DNA from: JAUXEH01 sp965602945
GTDB taxonomy: Bacteria > Acidobacteriota > Aminicenantia > Aminicenantales > Aminicenantaceae
Reading direction: 5' to 3'
Length of the DNA: 11,341 nucleotides
Assembly: GCA_965602945.1 (NCBI GenBank)
Contig: CBFDBC010000121.1
Location: 1 to 11,341 of the forward strand
How positions within the stretch are numbered: the stretch's first letter is position 1; each line of letters starts with the position of its first letter. Made by a program: the position numbers and the translations under genes. The notes beneath the pieces are model-generated. The model did not search any database. It saw only the letters and a list, made by a program, of their open reading frames with translations, and was not told the origin of the DNA. Below are positions 6,559-11,341 of this stretch, piece after piece.

Positions 6559-6586
6559 TATACGCAGGATATCCCCTTACGTTACA
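6559..6586 (-). promoter_or_regulatory. Predicted autoregulatory ECF promoter of the secreted-protein/ECF/anti-sigma operon (TGTAAC-N16-CGTATA)
   Basis: On the minus strand, TGTAAC (6586-6581), 16 bases, then CGTATA (6564-6559). This closely resembles the SigW-type ECF promoter TGAAAC-N16-CGTA. ECF factors often transcribe their own operon, so this is the natural autoregulatory site. The start is expected near 6552, giving a 5' UTR of about 58 bases that holds the stem-loop and the AAGGAG site. Confidence 0.62.
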
Positions 6587-6633
6587 GTCAGAGAAGCAGA
6601 GAAGGCCGTCCCCTGGTCGATTCCCGGTCCCTC

Positions 6634-6663
6634 TTGTGTTTGTTTCCTGGTCTGTTTTATAAT
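6634..6663 (+). promoter_or_regulatory. Candidate promoter of znuACB (TTGTGT-N18-TATAAT)
   Basis: A perfect -10 TATAAT (6658-6663) lies 18 bases after TTGTGT (6634-6639), which matches the -35 only at TTG. Transcription would begin near 6670, about 20 bases before the znuA ATG. I saw no convincing inverted repeat resembling a Zur operator around it, although zinc repression is usual for this operon. Confidence 0.45.
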
Positions 6664-6689
6664 TTACCTGCAAAATCGGGAATGAACAT

Positions 6690-7605
6690 ATGAAAAGAGC
6701 CCTTGGCCTGTGGATCGTGTGTCTGGTTCTCTGCGGCGCCTGCGCCAAGGCTCCTTCAGAGAGCCCCAATGCGAGGCTCAACGTTTTGGTCAGCATCCCG
6801 CCGCAGAAGAACTTCGTGGAGGCCGTGGGCGGGGACCTGGTGGCTGTCCACGTTCTGGTCCCGCCCGGCGCCAGCCCCGCAACATACGATCCCAAACCAG
6901 GGGATCTGGTTCGGGTCGAAGAGGCGGATGTCTTCTTCCGTATCGGCCACATCGGCTTCGAGCAGGCGTACTTTCCCAAGATCCGGTCTCTGAATCCCGA
7001 TATGCGGATCGTGGACACCTCCCGTGACATCGAGCTCCGGTATTTTGGAGAGGGGGAATCGCATTCGCATGAACACGAGGGGGAAGAACACGGTGCGGAA
7101 GGGACCGGTGAAGACAGGGAACAGGGACACGCCGGTGGCGTAGATCCTCACGTCTGGTTAGCACCGCCGGCCGTCAAGCTGCAGGTGGAGGCCATCGCGC
7201 GTGTTCTGGCCGAGATGGACCCGGAGCATGCCGACACCTTCCAGGGCAATGCCCTGGCCTTCGGCGAACGGCTCGATGCCCTGCATGCGGAACTCACGGC
7301 CCTGTTCACGGAGCTCGAGGCCCGTACAATACTGGTATTCCACCCCGCCTGGGGGTATTTTACCGATACTTACGGCCTGAAACAGCTGGCGATCGAGCAG
7401 GCCGGCAAAGAGCCTACGGCCGAGCAGCTCCGGCACGTCATCGACACGGCGAAGGCCTCGGGCATCAAGGTAATATTCGTCCAGGCACAGTTCAGCCGGG
7501 GAGTAGCCGGCTCCGTGGCCCAGGAGATCGAGGGAGTGGTTGTGTCCATCGATCCCCTGGCAGAAGATTACATCGAGAACATGAGGGCCGTGGGAAAGAC
7601 CGTCC

Positions 7606-7625
<20 letters not shown>
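6690..7625 (+). CDS. znuA: Zinc ABC transporter, periplasmic substrate-binding lipoprotein (ZnuA-like)
   Basis: The 311-residue cluster A-I metal-binding protein would capture zinc (or manganese) and deliver it to ZnuB. A short signal ends in the lipobox LCGAC (Cys18), so it is lipid-anchored. A His/Glu-rich loop (about 124-150) is typical of zinc-specific members. Expected metal ligands His154 (DPHVWL), His218 (VFHPAWGYF) and Asp288 (IDPLAEDY) are present. The first ligand, normally His in P-G-x-S/D-P-H-x-Y/F, is Ala64 here (GASPATYDPKP), so the site differs from the classical four-ligand one or uses a loop His. Only a weak GGGA lies before ATG. The gene overlaps znuC by 20 bases. It is more likely zinc than manganese because of the His-rich loop. 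Confidence 0.92.
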
Positions 7626-8343
<718 letters not shown>

Positions 8344-8344
8344 T

Positions 8345-9184
8345 ATTCTTGACGTCCTGCAGTACCAGTTCTTCCAGAATGCGCTGATCATTGCCGTCCT
8401 GGCGTCGCTGGCGGCCGGCATCATCGGCACGTACATCGTTGTCAAGCGCATGTCACTCATTGCGGGGAGTGTCGCACACGCGGCCTTCGGCGGCCTGGGC
8501 ATCAGCTATTATCTCAGCCTCAATCCCCTGATGGGCGCCATCGTCTTCAGCCTGCTGGCCTCCTCAAGTGTAGCCTTTTTCCGGAAGAAGGCCCGCAACC
8601 GGCTCGATTCCCTGTTGAGCGCCCTCTGGGCTACCGGGATGGCCGTCGGATTGGTGTTCATGTTCCTGACACCGGGATACGCCGCAGACCTTTTTTCCTA
8701 CCTCTTCGGCAATATCCTGCTGGTCAGCACCCTGGACCTGGCCCTGATCGTGACACTGGATCTGGTGATCATCCTGGTCGTGATCCTTTTGTACAAACCC
8801 TTCCTGGCCGTGGCTTTCGATGAGGAGTATGCAGAGGTGCGCAATATCCCGGTCCTGGTGGTCGACCTGATACTGTTCGGGCTGATCGCCCTGACCGTGG
8901 TGACGATAATCCGGGTCGTGGGCATCGTGCTCATGATCGCCCTACTCACCATGCCCGCTGCGGTAGCCCAGCTGTTCCACAAGACCATGAAGGGGATGAT
9001 GGTCACGGCCTCGCTGATCACCCTGTTCGCCACGGTGAGCGGGCTCTTCATCTCCTATCTCATCAACTTCGGGCCCGGCCCCATCATCGTCCTCATCGTG
9101 TCGCTGATCTACATCGTCAGCATCGGCGTCAGCCAGCTGAAGATCACCCGCAGGTCGAATAAGCCGCACCTTTCCTCCGGATGA
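8345..9184 (+). CDS. znuB: Zinc ABC transporter, membrane permease (ZnuB-like), probable non-standard ATT start
   Basis: This is the ABC-3 family permease that forms the channel with ZnuC. From ATT at 8345 the product is 279 residues, the usual length, beginning (M)LDVLQYQFFQNALIIAVLAS, which matches the N-terminal pattern of ZnuB homologues. KRMSLIAGSVAHAAFGG follows, a conserved family motif, then several hydrophobic helices and a charged tail. The family segment near ALLTMPAAVAQL is also intact. No ATG, GTG or TTG occurs in frame between the TGA at 8321-8323 and ATG 8450. A start at 8450 would give 244 residues and lose the first membrane helix. AUU is a rare but real initiation codon (infC). 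A sequencing error in this codon is the other explanation. The gene follows the znuC stop by one base and ends the operon. Confidence 0.88.
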   Translation: MLDVLQYQFFQNALIIAVLASLAAGIIGTYIVVKRMSLIAGSVAHAAFGGLGISYYLSLNPLMGAIVFSLLASSSVAFFRKKARNRLDSLLSALWATGMAVGLVFMFLTPGYAADLFSYLFGNILLVSTLDLALIVTLDLVIILVVILLYKPFLAVAFDEEYAEVRNIPVLVVDLILFGLIALTVVTIIRVVGIVLMIALLTMPAAVAQLFHKTMKGMMVTASLITLFATVSGLFISYLINFGPGPIIVLIVSLIYIVSIGVSQLKITRRSNKPHLSSG

Positions 9185-9219
9185 AGCGGGCGGATCAAGG
9201 CGGGGCCGCGGTGCTGACC

Positions 9220-10299
9220 TTATCGGGTGACCTCAAAATCTGCTGAGGCTTTCTCCTCCCCGTTAACCACGATCTCGACGCGGTGAGTTCCGGGGTAGTG
9301 CCTGCGGGTGGACATGTCCGCGAAGGAGTGCCTGCGCTTGAATGAGTAGGTGCCCGGTGCGTACTCGTTCTCGGTCTGTTTGAAGACCTTGCGGGACTGC
9401 TTGCCATTGGCTTTGACATAGGAGACGGCGTATTCCAGGCGGGCTTTGCCGCCCTCCTCGAGGATCAGATCGTAGGTGACCCTCAGGTCGTCTCCGATGG
9501 CGATGGTGCCGTGCTCCAGCCTCAGGTTTTCGACGCGCATGGTCGAGGGATCGCTGTATCCGAATATCTGCAGGGCCCGCTTGTCTCCCGCCTTCAACAG
9601 CGTACGGCAGGCGTGCTTTACGATCCGGTCCGTGTTGTCCGACTGGCCGTACCACGCGGCGCAGACCTCCAGCGCGATATCCGGGTTGTCCTTGGAGATG
9701 TCGTTCAGGTGGTTGGCAACACTCCGTCTCACATCTTCGGATTCGTCGTCCTTCAGTTTTTCCAGGAGCGGCAGGATCATGCGGGGATCCTTCTTGAACC
9801 GGGGCAGGGACATGGCCCAGGGGAGCCGGGGTCTGGTTCCCTCGCTAGCCAACCGCCGCAGCTGGCGGCTCTCGTCCTTTGACCAGGATTTAAGATATGG
9901 CAGGACTCTCTCCGGGTCCTTTGCCAGGAAGGGCCGGATGGCCAGTTCGCCGGTGATGCGGCGGCCGATGCGGCCCAGTGCATCCAGGGATAGGTCCCAT
10001 TCGTCCAGCCCGAACTGTGCGATGTAGTCGGGCAGGCACATGGCCTCGAAGCCTTTGACGTGTGCTGCGGCCCCAACCAGGACCTCGAGCGTATCGGAAT
10101 AGGATCCGGGCAGGAATTGTTGCAGGCAGCGGGTCGTGTGGCTCATCCTGTCTTTCACTTCCTTGCCCTCGAAAGATTCATCGAATACCTGCTCCTTGAA
10201 GCGTCCCGTGTCGAATTCCGGATAGACCTTCCGGATGGCATCGGCAAACGCGGTCATGGATTCCTGTGTGAAAAACATGTCTTTGAGGCGTTCGGCCAT
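9220..10299 (-). CDS. alkC: AlkC-type DNA alkylation repair protein (HEAT-repeat glycosylase) with C-terminal Ig-like domain
   Basis: The 359-residue protein belongs to the AlkC/AlkD HEAT-like repeat family, which removes N3-alkylated bases without flipping them. Residues about 1-246 are helical repeats with AlkC hallmarks: ELAIRPFLAKDPE, LRRLASEGTRPRLPWAM and DVRRSVANHLNDISKDNPDIAL. Residues about 247-359 are beta-rich (TYDLILEEGGKARLEYAVSY, HRVEIVVNG) and fit the Ig-like domain known in one AlkC subgroup and needed for its activity. The start is supported by GGGAG seven bases upstream of ATG 10299. The promoter is unclear; a weak TTGCAC-N17-TAATAT lies in the 90-base divergent gap. It is transcribed away from the epimerase-like gene and convergent with znuB, with a 35-base gap that shows no convincing terminator. 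Confidence 0.92.
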   Translation of the reverse strand: MAERLKDMFFTQESMTAFADAIRKVYPEFDTGRFKEQVFDESFEGKEVKDRMSHTTRCLQQFLPGSYSDTLEVLVGAAAHVKGFEAMCLPDYIAQFGLDEWDLSLDALGRIGRRITGELAIRPFLAKDPERVLPYLKSWSKDESRQLRRLASEGTRPRLPWAMSLPRFKKDPRMILPLLEKLKDDESEDVRRSVANHLNDISKDNPDIALEVCAAWYGQSDNTDRIVKHACRTLLKAGDKRALQIFGYSDPSTMRVENLRLEHGTIAIGDDLRVTYDLILEEGGKARLEYAVSYVKANGKQSRKVFKQTENEYAPGTYSFKRRHSFADMSTRRHYPGTHRVEIVVNGEEKASADFEVTR

Positions 10300-10331
10300 T
10301 AGGATTCTCCCTTTCCCTTTATATTAGGATA

Positions 10332-10357
10332 AACGATGCCGCCGTGCAATCGTATAA
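10332..10357 (+). promoter_or_regulatory. Predicted ECF sigma promoter for the epimerase-like gene (AAC-N16-CGTATAA)
   Basis: AAC (10332-10334), exactly 16 bases, then CGTATAA (10351-10357), the same architecture as at 6559-6586 and 1442-1465. Transcription would begin near 10364, about 26 bases before ATG 10390. This rules out the longer upstream reading that starts at 10336, which lies before the predicted transcription start. Confidence 0.55.
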
Positions 10358-10378
10358 GGTTTTGTGGTAAAAGAAGTA

Positions 10379-10384
10379 GGGAGG
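10379..10384 (+). promoter_or_regulatory. Shine-Dalgarno that fixes the epimerase-like start
   Basis: GGGAGG lies five bases before ATG 10390, an ideal position. The alternative ATG at 10336 has nothing comparable and adds 18 residues unlike a Rossmann N-terminus. Confidence 0.75.
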
Positions 10385-10389
10385 CCGAT

Positions 10390-11334
10390 ATGAGCGAGAG
10401 GGAACTCCATGTGATCTTCGGTGCCGGGCCCGTGGGCCTGGCGGTTATGGACGAGCTGTTGGCCCGGGGGAAACAGGTCCGTCTGGTGACACGCAGCGGG
10501 CGGGCCGATGTTCCGGACAGAGTCGAGATGGAGGCCGGTGATGCCGCGGACCTGGAAGTGACGGAAAGGGTCTGCAAGGGTGCCGCGGTGGTGTACCTCT
10601 GCTGCAGTCCCCCCTATGACAAATGGCCCGAGCTTTTCCCGCCCCTCCAGAACGGGATCCTGGTAGGCGCCGTGCATGCCGGAGCCAAGCTCGTGTCCAT
10701 GGAAAACCTCTATATGTACGGAGAGACAAAGGGAAAACCCGTGGCCGAAGATCTGAACTTCGACGCGTACACGCGCAAGGGGATGATCCGTGCCCGCATG
10801 GCCGAGGAACTCATGGCGGCGCACCAGAGCGGCAGGGTGCGTGTGGTCAGTGCCCGGGCTTCAGACTTTTTCGGGCCCAGGGCCCTGTTTTCGGCCATGG
10901 GCGACAGAGTCTTTTACCCGGCCTTGGCCGGGAAAAAGGTGCAGGTGCTGGGTAATCCGGACCTGCCCCACACCATGACCTTCGTGCCCGACATCGCCAG
11001 GGCCCTGGTCCTGCTGGGGGAAAAGGACGAAGCCCTGGGAAAGGCCTGGCACATCCCCAGCCCTGAAACCGTGACCACGCGGGAGTTCATCGAGAGGGTG
11101 TTTGCCGATGCGAATAAAAAGCCCAGAGTGAAAACCGTCCCCCGGTTCATGGTAAGGCTCATGGGGGCCTTCCTCCCCGTTATGCGCGAGCTCCATGAGA
11201 TGCTTTACCTTTGGGAGGAGCCGTTTATCCTGGATCACTCCAGATTCGAGACCGCATTTGGATTCAAGGCAACGCCATTGGATGAGGCGGTCGCTCAGAC
11301 GGTGGAATGGTTCCGCGCCCATCCCAAGGGGTGA
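10390..11334 (+). CDS. NAD(P)-dependent epimerase/dehydratase-like protein (extended SDR, Rossmann fold)
   Basis: The 314-residue product begins with a beta strand and nucleotide-binding glycine motif GAGPVG (11-16), then RLVTRSG (31-37), a Rossmann pattern. VSMENLYMYG (102-111) corresponds to the family's S-x-x-x-x-Y-x-YG segment. Where the catalytic YxxxK normally lies, there is Y127-TRK-130 followed by GMIRARMAEEL, so catalysis may be altered. Later regions (FVPDIARALVLLG, AWHIPSPETVTTREFIERV) match the substrate-domain pattern of COG0451 proteins. Reaction and substrate cannot be named; nucleotide-sugar, isoprenoid or other NAD-linked chemistry is possible. Start at 10390 is set by GGGAGG. 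An ECF-type promoter upstream links it to the sigma system. The gene is complete, with its stop seven bases before the window end. Confidence 0.87.
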   Translation: MSERELHVIFGAGPVGLAVMDELLARGKQVRLVTRSGRADVPDRVEMEAGDAADLEVTERVCKGAAVVYLCCSPPYDKWPELFPPLQNGILVGAVHAGAKLVSMENLYMYGETKGKPVAEDLNFDAYTRKGMIRARMAEELMAAHQSGRVRVVSARASDFFGPRALFSAMGDRVFYPALAGKKVQVLGNPDLPHTMTFVPDIARALVLLGEKDEALGKAWHIPSPETVTTREFIERVFADANKKPRVKTVPRFMVRLMGAFLPVMRELHEMLYLWEEPFILDHSRFETAFGFKATPLDEAVAQTVEWFRAHPKG

Positions 11335-11341
11335 CACGGCG

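Noticed and set aside
6495..6689. Zur-type operator near znuA
   Set aside because: I looked for a palindrome around the TATAAT and the start codon and found none convincing; the clear dyad at 6514-6556 is about 100 bases upstream of the znuA -10 and fits the divergent operon better.
9185..9219. Bidirectional terminator between znuB and alkC
   Set aside because: GC-rich but only very short complementary segments and no T-tract; not enough to call a terminator.
10336..10389. Longer N-terminus for the epimerase-like protein
   Set aside because: It has no ribosome site, lies across the predicted -10 element, and the added residues do not belong to a Rossmann fold.

Overview
GC-rich window, apparently chromosomal, from a two-membrane (Gram-negative-type) bacterium. 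It encodes lipoproteins, a DUF5916-type outer-membrane barrel protein, a Tat-exported sulfatase and a ZnuABC zinc importer. No rRNA, tRNA, CRISPR array, insertion sequence or phage gene was found. The mix (DUF5916, Tat sulfatase, ECF sigma factor with an unfamiliar secreted partner) suits an environmental lineage such as Acidobacteriota/Aminicenantes-like or Planctomycetota-like groups, but the sequence alone does not settle taxonomy.

Layout. 1-1404 (-): 5' part of a DUF5916 gene that runs off the left edge. 1540-3090 (+): Tat-exported formylglycine-dependent sulfatase. 3096-4280 (-): metallophosphatase lipoprotein with purple-acid-phosphatase-like motifs. 4350-6494 (-): secreted protein of unknown family, then an ECF sigma factor, then a zinc-finger transmembrane anti-sigma factor. 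6690-9184 (+): znuA-znuC-znuB. 9220-10299 (-): AlkC-type DNA alkylation repair protein. 10390-11334 (+): Rossmann-fold NAD-dependent epimerase-like protein.

Most interesting signal. Three intergenic sites share the pattern AAC-N16-CGTAT(A/T), typical of ECF sigma promoters (for example Bacillus subtilis SigW, TGAAAC-N16-CGTA). One precedes the secreted-protein/ECF/anti-sigma operon (6559-6586, -), one the DUF5916 gene (1442-1465, -) and one the epimerase-like gene (10332-10357, +). I infer that the local ECF factor drives its own operon plus two neighbouring genes, making a compact, probably envelope-directed, regulon. The secreted protein, co-transcribed with the sigma/anti-sigma pair, is a candidate periplasmic partner or output. 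Its predicted mRNA starts with a stem-loop.

Other notable points. znuB has no ATG/GTG/TTG where the family's N-terminus should begin, but an ATT sits exactly there behind a Shine-Dalgarno-like sequence. ZnuA has Ala where the first metal-ligand His is normally found. A nine-codon mini-ORF ends overlapping the DUF5916 start codon. Several genes lack a normally spaced Shine-Dalgarno. A 15-bp tandem repeat lies in the sulfatase signal peptide.
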